From the NCBI RefSeq assembly GCF_002119525.1, contig NZ_CP017917.1, forward strand, positions 248,001 to 312,000: a stretch of 64,000 bases of DNA. The letters run 5' to 3'. This document shows, piece by piece, positions 18,967 through 26,844 of this stretch. Position 1 is the stretch's first letter; every line of letters starts with the position of its first letter. This stretch comes from Vibrio syngnathi. Lineage in GTDB: Bacteria; Pseudomonadota; Gammaproteobacteria; Enterobacterales; Vibrionaceae. The notes beneath the pieces were generated by a model. It ran no database searches, was not told the origin of the DNA, and saw only the letters and a list, made by a program, of their open reading frames with translations. The position numbers were made by a program, and so were the translations under genes.

Positions 18967-19404
18967 ATGAAAAAAATCAATAAATACCTCTTGTTACTCT
19001 CTCTTCTCGTAAGTGGCTTTTTCTCAAGTTTTGCATGGTCTTCGAGCTCAATGTTGGAGGACGTGTCTGCAATAGCCAAGCTCATTTATGACAGTGAACC
19101 TCAAATTGAAGCGACGAGTGATGTCAAAAAAATCAGTAATAATCAATCTCTGACGTATCGAATTACAAAGGAAGAAGCCGAAAGTGATTTGTGGTCGATT
19201 GTTATTATTGACGGACAAAGTGACGAGATAGCAGATGGTGGTCAGCAATTGATTACTAATATCGACAATATGAATTTCCATCGAGAACTCGATGGCAGCT
19301 TACTTATCAAAATCTCGAAGTACCGACCTGGTGATGTGAACGCTACTAACTGGTTACAAGCCCCAGAAGGTAGCTTTTATCTCGTGAAGTATGTGTACTT
19401 ATAG
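18967..19404 (+). CDS. Exported DUF1214-like protein heading the secD2-secF2 operon
   Basis: The 145-residue product has a signal peptide (MKKINKYLLLLSLLVSGFFSSFA, cleavage near residue 25). The C-terminal half reads like the DUF1214 beta domain: LTYRI..., LWSIVIIDGQSDEI, ELDGSLLIKIS and a final NWLQAPEGSFYLVKYVYL, matching the usual N-W-L-P-A-P-x-G-x-F ending from memory. It lacks the DUF1254 half that usually precedes this domain. It lies ten bases before secD, the position held in V. alginolyticus by VemP, the arrest peptide that senses export and induces secDF2. The VemP sequence is not recognised here, so any sensing role is conjecture. No good Shine-Dalgarno is seen. Confidence 0.7.
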   Translation: MKKINKYLLLLSLLVSGFFSSFAWSSSSMLEDVSAIAKLIYDSEPQIEATSDVKKISNNQSLTYRITKEEAESDLWSIVIIDGQSDEIADGGQQLITNIDNMNFHRELDGSLLIKISKYRPGDVNATNWLQAPEGSFYLVKYVYL

Positions 19405-19414
19405 GGTAGAGAAC

Positions 19415-21175
19415 ATGAAAAAAATATTTGCCTATTTCCTGCTAATTCTCTTATTGATTAGCGCCATACCGAGCTTTTTTGGCGAAAAGCCTGCATTGGT
19501 TCTTAATCACGTTGATAGTTCATTACCCATTGAGCCTTTGCTAAGCATATTAGTTAAAAATCAGATAACTCCGTTAGGTGTTGAGAACCAACAAGACGAA
19601 ACTACATTAATCTTTGAAAGTAAAAAAGAACAGCGAGAAGCGCAACAGGTATTGTCATTGGCGTTTCCGTTAGCTCATTCTCATTTTTCATTCGTCAGTG
19701 CTGCACCTCAGCTATTTAGCCAAGTAGGGCTAACACCCATTAACCTTGGATTAGATCTTCGTGGTGGCGTGCAGTTCATGCTGCAAGTTGAAATAGATGA
19801 TAGCGTGAGAAGTTTGGTAGAAGCGACATCGACTAATGCTCGCCACGTGGCTCGTGCAGAAGGGATTCGCAGTCGAATTGCTGACATAGATAACAATGGA
19901 TTCTCGGTCATTATTACTAATTTAAGTAGTCGTGATTCAAACAGTATTCAAAGCGTAACCGACCACATGCGTTCACAGTTTTCTGAATGGAAAATCAGTG
20001 TAAACGACAACGTATTACGTTTTACGCTTGATGAAAGCATTAAAGAAGAGCAGGCAAGCCTCGCTATGCAGCAAACCCTAAATATTATGCGCCAGCGTAT
20101 TGAAAGTTTAGGTATCACTGAGGCCGTCACCCAGCGTCAGGGGGCTGACCGTATATTGATAGAGCTTCCGGGCGTTCAAGATCCTCAAGCTGCGAAGCGT
20201 GTTATTGGTGCGACGGCGACGATCTCTTTTCATACGGTTGTTGATTCAAGCCAAGCTGCACAGACTCATACTACGCGTGATGGAGAACCTGTACGTCTGT
20301 CTAGGCAGCCGGTGTTAACGGGAGAGTACATTATTGGTGCATCCGCATCGGTTGGCGAGTTTGGACAACCTGAAGTGAACCTAGTGTTGAGCAGTGCGGG
20401 AGGCAGCAAAATGTCTGACTTCTCACGTAGTAACATCGGTAAACCTATGGCGACCTTATACAGCGAATATCATCAAGATCATAACAACCAACTTGTTCAA
20501 CGCCATGAAGTGATAAACATTGCTACCATCCAAAGCCAATTAGGAAGTCGTTTTAGAATAACGGGTATCGGGCAAATTTCTGATGCACAAGACTTGGCGC
20601 TAATTTTACGTTCTGGCTCATTGACCGTACCTGTAACCATTATTGATGAGCAAGTGATTGGTCCAAGCTTAGGTGAAGAAAACATTCAAAAAGGTCTACT
20701 TGCTGTATTGGTGGGTTTGGCTCTGACATTTGTGTCGATGCTTGTTTTGTACCGAAGGTTTGGTGTTATTGCTTGTGCCGCGCTTATCACCAACATTGTC
20801 ATGATTGTGGGTTTCTTATCATTGATACCGGGAGCAACGCTTACTTTACCGGGGATTGCGGGACTTGTACTAACTATGGGGATGGCGGTTGATACAAATG
20901 TACTGGTCTTCGAACGAATCAAAGAAGAAATGCGCTCAGGAAGATCGCTAGCGAGTGCGATACCTAGAGGTTATAAAGAGGCCAGAAGTACGATTATTGA
21001 CGCAAACCTTACGTCATTGATCACTGCGATTATTCTATTTGCGATTGGTTATGGTGCAGTGAAGGGCTTTGCAATAACACTCGGGATTGGACTGTTGACT
21101 AGTATGTTTACGGGATTATTTTATAGCCAAATGTGGATGACAAAACTTTGGGGGTATGAGAATGACAAAGTTTAA
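19415..21175 (+). CDS. secD: Protein translocase subunit SecD (second paralogue)
   Basis: This 586-residue SecD uses the membrane ion gradient to help SecYEG-SecA release exported proteins on the periplasmic side. There is an N-terminal membrane helix (about residues 4-20), the LGLDLRGGVQF motif at the head of the P1 domain, a large periplasmic domain, and five C-terminal helices including LTLPGIAGLVLTMGMAVDTNVLVFERIKEEMRSG. The start at 19415 follows GGTAGAGAAC; an in-frame ATG at 19391 lies inside the preceding gene. It is somewhat shorter than E. coli SecD (615) and not beside yajC-tgt, so this is the second Vibrio SecDF set. Confidence 0.93.
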   Translation: MKKIFAYFLLILLLISAIPSFFGEKPALVLNHVDSSLPIEPLLSILVKNQITPLGVENQQDETTLIFESKKEQREAQQVLSLAFPLAHSHFSFVSAAPQLFSQVGLTPINLGLDLRGGVQFMLQVEIDDSVRSLVEATSTNARHVARAEGIRSRIADIDNNGFSVIITNLSSRDSNSIQSVTDHMRSQFSEWKISVNDNVLRFTLDESIKEEQASLAMQQTLNIMRQRIESLGITEAVTQRQGADRILIELPGVQDPQAAKRVIGATATISFHTVVDSSQAAQTHTTRDGEPVRLSRQPVLTGEYIIGASASVGEFGQPEVNLVLSSAGGSKMSDFSRSNIGKPMATLYSEYHQDHNNQLVQRHEVINIATIQSQLGSRFRITGIGQISDAQDLALILRSGSLTVPVTIIDEQVIGPSLGEENIQKGLLAVLVGLALTFVSMLVLYRRFGVIACAALITNIVMIVGFLSLIPGATLTLPGIAGLVLTMGMAVDTNVLVFERIKEEMRSGRSLASAIPRGYKEARSTIIDANLTSLITAIILFAIGYGAVKGFAITLGIGLLTSMFTGLFYSQMWMTKLWGYENDKV

Positions 21176-22106
21176 CCAGTTGGTCGCTGATATTCAGTGG
21201 TCAAAAGTAAGGTGGAACGGTTTATTGGTTTCACTTGGGTTGATGTTTATATCAATTGTCCTGATATCTACCAAAGGTTTCACGCTTGGGCTTGAGTTTA
21301 CCGGTGGTATCTCTCATGTCGTCAATGCAGATATTCCAGTGACTTTGGAAGCGATGCAGTCAGCTTTGAATACAGTGTTTGGTGAGTTACCCAATCTGGT
21401 GCCGGATGTTACGTACCAAACTTGGCAGTTACAGTTTCCTATCGGCGGAACGGGTGAGTTGGAGTTGTTGCAGTGGTTGAGAGCCGTGGAATTGGAACTA
21501 GGTCATCCCCTTAATCTAGTGTCGAGCTCGGTTGTTGGTGCGCAAGTCGGTGAGCAATTATTTGAACAAGGTGGCTTGGCTCTGATTGTTGCGTCTATCG
21601 CCATTATGTTTTACTTAACTGTGCGTTTTGAATGGCGATTAGCTCTGGGGGCTATTGTTGCTCTACTGCATGATGTGCTGGTGGTTTTAGCCTTGTTTGT
21701 GGTGTTTTCGATTGAATTTAATCTCACCGCTCTTGCGGCATTGCTTGCGGTCGTGGGGTATTCACTCAATGACTCTATTGTGATCGGAGATCGAATCCGT
21801 GAGTACCTGACGCGTAGACCGAATCAAAGTACCAGTGAGTCAACGGATCAAGCGATAAGAGCGTCGTTGTTTAGGACTCTAGTAACATCTGGAACGACGT
21901 TATTGACAGTAAGCAGTATCGGCCTTATCGCAGGCGGCACATTAAGTGGGTTTGCGTTTGCATTGTTTGCAGGGATTATTGTGGGTACTTGGTCTTCGCT
22001 GGTGATTGGAACCGCAATACCGGAAATGATTGGCTTGTCTTCTGAGCATTATAAGCCCAAAGATCCTTTGTTAGATGAAGGCGGTAATCCTATTCATAGT
22101 TCATAG
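21162..22106 (+). CDS. secF: Protein translocase subunit SecF (second paralogue)
   Basis: This 314-residue SecF has an N-terminal helix, the GLEFTGGISH motif (usual form D-F-T-G-G), a small periplasmic domain and five C-terminal helices with the family motif VVGYSLNDSIVIGDRIREY. The start at 21162 is preferred over 21156 because GGGGG sits at proper spacing, and the frame overlaps the end of secD by 14 bases, indicating coupling. The last four residues (IHSS) and the stop codon lie within the first units of a heptamer repeat array. Confidence 0.93.
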   Translation: MTKFNQLVADIQWSKVRWNGLLVSLGLMFISIVLISTKGFTLGLEFTGGISHVVNADIPVTLEAMQSALNTVFGELPNLVPDVTYQTWQLQFPIGGTGELELLQWLRAVELELGHPLNLVSSSVVGAQVGEQLFEQGGLALIVASIAIMFYLTVRFEWRLALGAIVALLHDVLVVLALFVVFSIEFNLTALAALLAVVGYSLNDSIVIGDRIREYLTRRPNQSTSESTDQAIRASLFRTLVTSGTTLLTVSSIGLIAGGTLSGFAFALFAGIIVGTWSSLVIGTAIPEMIGLSSEHYKPKDPLLDEGGNPIHSS

Positions 22107-22190
22107 TTCATAGTTCATAGTTCATAGTTCATAGTTCATAGTTAATAGTTAATAGTTAATAGTTAATAGTTAATAGTTAATAGTTAATAG
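22093..22190. repeat. Heptamer tandem repeat, TTCATAG x7 then TTAATAG x7
   Basis: Seven perfect copies of TTCATAG (22093-22141) are followed by seven perfect copies of TTAATAG (22142-22190), then degraded units (CTCATCG, TTTATAG). The array starts inside secF, and the secF stop codon (TAG at 22104-22106) is part of the second unit. Because every unit supplies the same stop, copy-number change cannot extend SecF. The two-block structure implies separate expansions of a parent and a C-to-A variant. Confidence 0.97.
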
Positions 22191-22220
22191 CTCATCGTTT
22201 ATAGCTAATTGAAAACTTAT

Positions 22221-22243
22221 GGCTCCTATATTGGAGCTTTTTT
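22221..22243 (+). terminator. Terminator of the secDF operon
   Basis: GGCTCC / GGAGC stem with a short loop is followed by T7, about 115 bases after the secF stop and beyond the repeat array. Confidence 0.8.
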
Positions 22244-22407
22244 GTTCTAAAGGAAGTATTTATCAATCTCGTCTAATGTACCAAATTGACTTTATATTTT
22301 AGACTTTCTATGGATGACTGTTTGGAATGGTTTTAAAAATTTAAAATAGTAGTGTGCTCATGCTATCGAATGTGTTTTTATTAATGATTTACAGTGAGCT
22401 CTATTTT

Positions 22408-22422
22408 GAATTTCTGTAATTC
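22408..22422. promoter_or_regulatory. Shared 15-bp palindrome (site b)
   Basis: GAATTTCTGTAATTC, one base different from the common form, ends 60 bases before the GTG start of the outer-membrane protein gene. Confidence 0.7.
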
Positions 22423-22482
22423 GTCGTAAACAATAGCTGGTTAAGTACAATTACGTCAACATTAAATATTAAGGTTAACATT

Positions 22483-23166
22483 GTGAAAAAAATCGCACTA
22501 ACTATCTCTGCTATTTTACCTTTAACTCTTTCAGCTGCTTTAAATGCAGCCCAGAATATCGACTTTTCAAACCCAGTGTCGACGTACTCTTATGCAAATC
22601 TAGGTTATGATAATGATGGGTTTACCGCAGGCATCGCTGCAAGTCAGGATTTTAGCAATGGTTCAGCCATGCTTGAGTACATTGGGTCGAATGATTTCTA
22701 CCAACATAACTTTATTGCGACCTTGGCAAATGGTCATAGCGGTGCCGCTCTTCAGTTGGATTACCTTTGGGATACGGATTATCGCGATACAAGCAAAAAC
22801 TCACACACGGTGTTTATCAATGCGATAAAAACAACCTCTATTGACTCTAATTTCAGCCTTTCGCCAAAAATTGGTTTGGGCTTAAATAATAATGACTTAT
22901 CGACAAACACAAGTTATTTAGCTAATGCCGCACTGACCATGACCTACGCATTCACAAGCGTCGTTTGGCTTGATGTTACACCAGAATACACTTATAGCTT
23001 TAACGATCAAAAACAGAAGATCGGCGGTAAAGAAAGTTACCGTGATTTATCTATTGAAACAAATTTAGGTTTCAAACTAGCACCAAATCAGTTTATTGAA
23101 ACAACATACCGTTACGATGAAAATAATGATCACCATACTGGTATCAGTTACAACATGAGCTTTTAA
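22483..23166 (+). CDS. Outer-membrane beta-barrel protein (porin-like)
   Basis: The 227-residue protein has a signal peptide (MKKIALTISAILPLTLSAALNAA) and an amphipathic beta pattern with alternating hydrophobic residues (YSYANLGYDNDGFTAGIAAS, FIETTYRYDENNDHHTGISYNMSF). It ends in Phe, the C-terminal signature for BamA-dependent insertion. A barrel of about 8-10 strands fits the length. The specific family and ligand are not recognised. It starts at GTG with AAGG eight bases upstream. A copy of the 15-bp palindrome lies 60 bases upstream, placing it in the putative envelope regulon. Confidence 0.82.
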   Translation: MKKIALTISAILPLTLSAALNAAQNIDFSNPVSTYSYANLGYDNDGFTAGIAASQDFSNGSAMLEYIGSNDFYQHNFIATLANGHSGAALQLDYLWDTDYRDTSKNSHTVFINAIKTTSIDSNFSLSPKIGLGLNNNDLSTNTSYLANAALTMTYAFTSVVWLDVTPEYTYSFNDQKQKIGGKESYRDLSIETNLGFKLAPNQFIETTYRYDENNDHHTGISYNMSF

Positions 23167-23567
23167 GCTCCCACAAAAAATCCCCCTTTGTTAGGTGACT
23201 GTATTTACATTGATTTTGAAGTGTACAGTTACTTAATGAATAATATGTTTAGCTAATAACCAGTAACTAACAAATGATAGTTAAATTGACTATTAGCTAA
23301 GCGTAACGTTTAATGAAAATGTTAAGTAATAGGTATGACTATATATGGGAAATATAACTGCTCAACCATTGATTCTTTATGGAAAAGTTCCCTTCAAATA
23401 CATTTATTTTGGTTTGTCTTCTTATGTAATTGTTATGTGTGGTTTTTTGTTTTTGATAGGAGGGATGGATTAAAGAAAATGGTCTTCATAGATAAGTTTA
23501 ATTGCAAAGAGAAGTTTAGTCGCATAGTGAAGTAATCCGCTATGCGACAGTTAAGGAGGAAATATAC
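23167..23567. other. Intergenic, no supported gene
   Basis: A 66-codon frame at 23335-23535 has no proper ribosome site and an unusual Cys/Trp/Phe-rich product, so it is not called. An inverted repeat CGCATAG / CTATGCG (23521-23546) lies 3' of the small minus-strand gene and may be its terminator. Confidence 0.5.
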
Positions 23568-23648
23568 TTATGATGATATTCGTAACGTTAAAAATGACAT
23601 GAAAATCAAATAACCAAGAATAATGGTAATAAGAGGGAAGTATTTCAT
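23568..23648 (-). CDS. 26-residue single-span membrane protein
   Basis: ATG at 23648 opens a 26-codon frame. The product begins MKYFPLITIILGYLIFMSFL and ends TLRISS, giving one hydrophobic helix over residues 4-22 followed by a basic residue. A good Shine-Dalgarno (GGAG, seven bases from ATG) precedes it, and the 15-bp palindrome ends 59 bases upstream in the same orientation and at the same distance as for the OMP and RND genes. The frame is too short for statistical certainty, but ribosome site, composition and operator spacing agree. It is divergent from the MscS-type channel gene. Small one-span proteins often modulate larger membrane proteins; that role is only a suggestion. Confidence 0.6.
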   Translation of the reverse strand: MKYFPLITIILGYLIFMSFLTLRISS

Positions 23649-23707
23649 GGTTTATCTCCATCAATTTTTGATGACTATTTATCGCATGATTTCTTCAAGT
23701 GAAACAT

Positions 23708-23722
23708 GAATTAGAGAAATTC
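23708..23722. promoter_or_regulatory. Shared 15-bp palindrome (site c)
   Basis: GAATTAGAGAAATTC (minus-strand form GAATTTCTCTAATTC) lies between the small membrane-protein gene (59 bases) and the MscS-type gene (114 bases) and could serve both. Confidence 0.7.
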
Positions 23723-23836
23723 ATTGTTACTCAAGTCGCCAAGAGCCATTCTTGATTTATGCTACTTATTATTGGCGGCGTCAGTGAAAACTGTATGAAC
23801 CCAGAGAGATCCTCTCTACTAAATCAAAGGTCAATT

Positions 23837-25636
23837 ATGGTCACTCGACTTTTAACTCTTTTCTTTTCAACCCAAATTCTTTTGTTTAGTTCATTGGTTC
23901 ACGGTCAAGACAAGCTCGGCTTCGTAGATACCTCAACGCCCAATAGCACCCTGTCTGGTTTTATTACGTATTCTGGGCACGTGCTCCATTATTGGCAGCT
24001 TGAACAACTCCATTTACCTGAAGCTCAGCATGCTTATGCCCAAGTAATTCGTACCATGGATTTGTCAAACCTTCCTAATCGCAGTAGAACCGTAGTCGTG
24101 ATGGAAAGAATCATTTTGCTGCACGAAATTCTAAATAGGTTAGGGGAAGATGTTCAATTACACCCTTCAGAAACTACGTCGATAGAAGGTGAATCTGGGA
24201 TCCAGTGGCGTCTTGCGAACACAGACATCTTAATTTCTAAGCAGATGAGTGGCGAGAAAGTCGGACAATACCTATTTACGGCCACATCCGTTAACAGCTT
24301 ATCTAAATGGTATCGTTTGATATCAACGTCCACTAAGAAAAATGAGCATGACGTTGATTTATATCATGAATTTTTAATTCTCCCTGGCCCGCTGTTTTCA
24401 ATCTCAGTGATTCAGTCTTTACCAGAAAGCTTTAATACCTTGTACGCATCGATTCCTCTTTGGCAGTGGTTCGCCTTAGTGAGTGTATTTTTACTATGTC
24501 GATTTATGATCAAGTTAAGTTTTTCTTTTGGCGAACGTTGGAACTTACATTGGTATAGAAATGGGCTGAAATGGCAAATTGGCCGCCAGCTATCTCTCGT
24601 TGGAGTCGTCTTTATACTGTTTATTACCCGAAAGGTGATTGATGACGGAATCTGGATCACCGGAGGTATCTACCAGTTTTTGTCTACCTCTTTTCTGATT
24701 GGACAGTTTTTCTTCGTTTCGTGGTTGATCATGACCATCTTCAATTACTTTGCTGAGCTGTATGTGTTTAATAAGCACGAAGGGAAGTATGTCGACTCTT
24801 CTTTAATTACGGTGCTCGCGCGTATTTTTGGCGGCCTCACGATTGCTATTTTGGGCATCTATGTGGTCGACTTCATGGGCTTTTCAATCTCCCCTATTGT
24901 TACTGGTTTAGGCGTTGGTGGTTTGGCGGTGGCACTCGCTATTCGTCCGGTGCTGGAAAACGTGATTAATGGGCTTACCTTGTATGCTGATGGTGGAATT
25001 AAAATAGGTGAGCTTTGTCGCTATGGTGACAATTTAGGAACGATTGAGAGCATAGGGCTACGTTCTACGCGAATCAGAACATTAGAACGCTCTTTAATCA
25101 CTATTCCCAATTCCGAGTTTGCCAACATGGAAATTGATAATCTAGAACGCCGTGACAAGCGCCGGATGAGTCACCGTTTGAGGTTACGTTCAGAGCTGAC
25201 TCAAGACCAACTGAAACTCCTTGTTGTTGGTATTAGGCGATTGCTATTACAACACCCTAAACTCGATGAAGATCCTGTGAGGGCAAGGTTTGTGGGTGTC
25301 GGTGAGTTTGCGATACACATCGATTTACTCGCTTATATTATATGCAAAGACCATGACGAGTTTCTTGCAGTTCAAGAGGACGTGATGTTTTCTGTGATGC
25401 AGCAAATTGAAGCCGTAGGTGCTCAGTTGGCGTTCTCTAATCAATACCAACTTACGCAGGGACTTAAACCCATTGATGAGGAACTAAAAGAGAAAGCGAC
25501 CGAAACTGTTAAGCAATGGCAAGAAAATAATAACTACCCATTTCCTGACTTTAGTTATGAATTTAAAGATGGGATTAAAGACAGCATTATGTATCCAGCA
25601 AAGAGTTCAGCGGTTCGAGCAAATGCTAATGGTTAA
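23837..25636 (+). CDS. Large MscS-family mechanosensitive channel
   Basis: The 599-residue protein starts at 23837, where AAAGG lies upstream and a signal peptide begins (MVTRLLTLFFSTQILLFSSLVHG). A periplasmic domain (about residues 25-205) precedes several membrane helices. The pore-lining MscS helix reads VTGLGVGGLAVALAIRPVLENVINGL (about 375-400), and the beta domain follows with GTIESIGLRSTRIRTLERSLITIPNSEFANMEI. MscS channels release solutes on hypo-osmotic shock. The extra N-terminal domain resembles the MscM/YbdG-like or plant-type large forms. Palindrome site c lies upstream. Confidence 0.88.
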   Translation: MVTRLLTLFFSTQILLFSSLVHGQDKLGFVDTSTPNSTLSGFITYSGHVLHYWQLEQLHLPEAQHAYAQVIRTMDLSNLPNRSRTVVVMERIILLHEILNRLGEDVQLHPSETTSIEGESGIQWRLANTDILISKQMSGEKVGQYLFTATSVNSLSKWYRLISTSTKKNEHDVDLYHEFLILPGPLFSISVIQSLPESFNTLYASIPLWQWFALVSVFLLCRFMIKLSFSFGERWNLHWYRNGLKWQIGRQLSLVGVVFILFITRKVIDDGIWITGGIYQFLSTSFLIGQFFFVSWLIMTIFNYFAELYVFNKHEGKYVDSSLITVLARIFGGLTIAILGIYVVDFMGFSISPIVTGLGVGGLAVALAIRPVLENVINGLTLYADGGIKIGELCRYGDNLGTIESIGLRSTRIRTLERSLITIPNSEFANMEIDNLERRDKRRMSHRLRLRSELTQDQLKLLVVGIRRLLLQHPKLDEDPVRARFVGVGEFAIHIDLLAYIICKDHDEFLAVQEDVMFSVMQQIEAVGAQLAFSNQYQLTQGLKPIDEELKEKATETVKQWQENNNYPFPDFSYEFKDGIKDSIMYPAKSSAVRANANG

Positions 25637-25673
25637 AAGAACACATTTTACCCAAGGCTATTATCGCTAATTT

Positions 25674-25688
25674 GAATTTCTCTAATTC
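25674..25688. promoter_or_regulatory. Shared 15-bp palindrome (site d)
   Basis: GAATTTCTCTAATTC, the exact common form, ends 64 bases before the ATG of the RND adaptor gene and is followed by ATCG as in related sites. Confidence 0.72.
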
Positions 25689-25752
25689 ATCGTGTTTACC
25701 TTCTATTTACTCCAAAGTAGCGTCAAATATTTAAGCTACTTTGGAGATATCC

Positions 25753-26844
25753 ATGCCTCGTGTTCGTTCTTCGCGCATACTTCTTTCTTTATCTGTTTTA
25801 CTTATGTCAACAGGATGTTCGACCGAAGACTCACCACTGATCGGAGATACGCCTCGCCCTGTTCGTTTGACTGAAGTCCAAGCCGTGGGTCATCAAGAAA
25901 TAAGACGTTTTCCTGCTAAAGTTTCTGCGTCGAAGGAAGTCGAGCTCGCTTTTAGAGTGGGTGGTGAAGTCGTGGAATTTAACTTAAAGCCATCGCAAAG
26001 AGTGACAAAAGGCGAAGTCATTGCTCGACTTGACCAGCGAGATTTTAAAACTGAAGTCACATTGAAAAAATCGGAGTTTGATTTAGTCAAAAGGGAATTA
26101 GATCGAGCGACCCAAATGATGAAAAAGAATCTATTGGCTCAAGCGGAGTTTGATGGCATTCAAGCTCGTCTTCAAGTTGCACAGGGGGCTTTACAGCTTG
26201 CACAAGACAGGTTGAAAGATACCGTCATTACTGCGCCTTACAGTGGTCGAATTGCAACGACTCACATTGAAAACCATCAACAAGTGCAAGCTCACCAAGG
26301 TATTGTCCTTTTACAAGACCATGAAATGATTGATGTCACGATCCAGTTACCTGAGAACGTACTTAGCCAGATGGATGCTAAAAGAATTGACCCATCTTAT
26401 CAGCCCTTAGCGACTTTTAACGTCTCGTCGGTTTCATACCCTGTGACTTATAAACAGCATAAAACGCAAGCAACAGTAGGAACACAAAGCTATGAAGTGA
26501 CCTTTACTCTGGTCGCGCCAAAAGATAACCATACTGTGTATCCAGGTATGGGAGCAACGTTACACCTTGATATCGATAAAATCATTGCCGATAAGCAAGG
26601 TGCTCAACGTTTTGTCGTTCCTGCTAGCGCCATTTTAGACAATGACCTGATTGGTCAACCTCAAGTCTGGGTATTTCAGAACGGGCTAGTTTCTCCGTTA
26701 GATATCACCATTCAAGGCGTGTCGACGCGTGGAGCGATTGTTTCTGGAAATTTATCTGAGAATAGCTATGTGGTGAGTGCTGGTGTCAGTCAATTGTCAG
26801 AGGGTATGAGAGTCACGCCTATTGTTCGTGAGCGAGGTTTATAA
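25753..26844 (+). CDS. RND efflux periplasmic adaptor (lipoprotein-like)
   Basis: This 363-residue membrane-fusion protein starts at 25753, with GGAG six bases upstream. The N-terminus is a lipoprotein-like signal ending STGC at about residue 23, so Cys may be acylated, though Ser at -3 is unusual. Barrel-sandwich halves (about residues 60-95, VELAFRVGGEVVEFNLKPSQRVTKGEVIARLD; and 150-190, DTVITAPYSGRIATTHIENHQQVQAHQGI) flank a coiled-coil hairpin, followed by beta-barrel and membrane-proximal domains. It should couple the RND pump to a TolC-type channel encoded elsewhere. The stop overlaps the pump ATG by one base. Confidence 0.92.
   Translation: MPRVRSSRILLSLSVLLMSTGCSTEDSPLIGDTPRPVRLTEVQAVGHQEIRRFPAKVSASKEVELAFRVGGEVVEFNLKPSQRVTKGEVIARLDQRDFKTEVTLKKSEFDLVKRELDRATQMMKKNLLAQAEFDGIQARLQVAQGALQLAQDRLKDTVITAPYSGRIATTHIENHQQVQAHQGIVLLQDHEMIDVTIQLPENVLSQMDAKRIDPSYQPLATFNVSSVSYPVTYKQHKTQATVGTQSYEVTFTLVAPKDNHTVYPGMGATLHLDIDKIIADKQGAQRFVVPASAILDNDLIGQPQVWVFQNGLVSPLDITIQGVSTRGAIVSGNLSENSYVVSAGVSQLSEGMRVTPIVRERGL

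Noticed and set aside
23335..23535. 66-codon plus-strand frame
   Set aside because: No usable Shine-Dalgarno, unusual Cys/Trp-rich product and A/T-rich intergenic composition.
23571..23603. 10-codon plus-strand frame after a strong AAGGAGG
   Set aside because: Too short to support, and it is antisense to the better-supported 26-residue gene.
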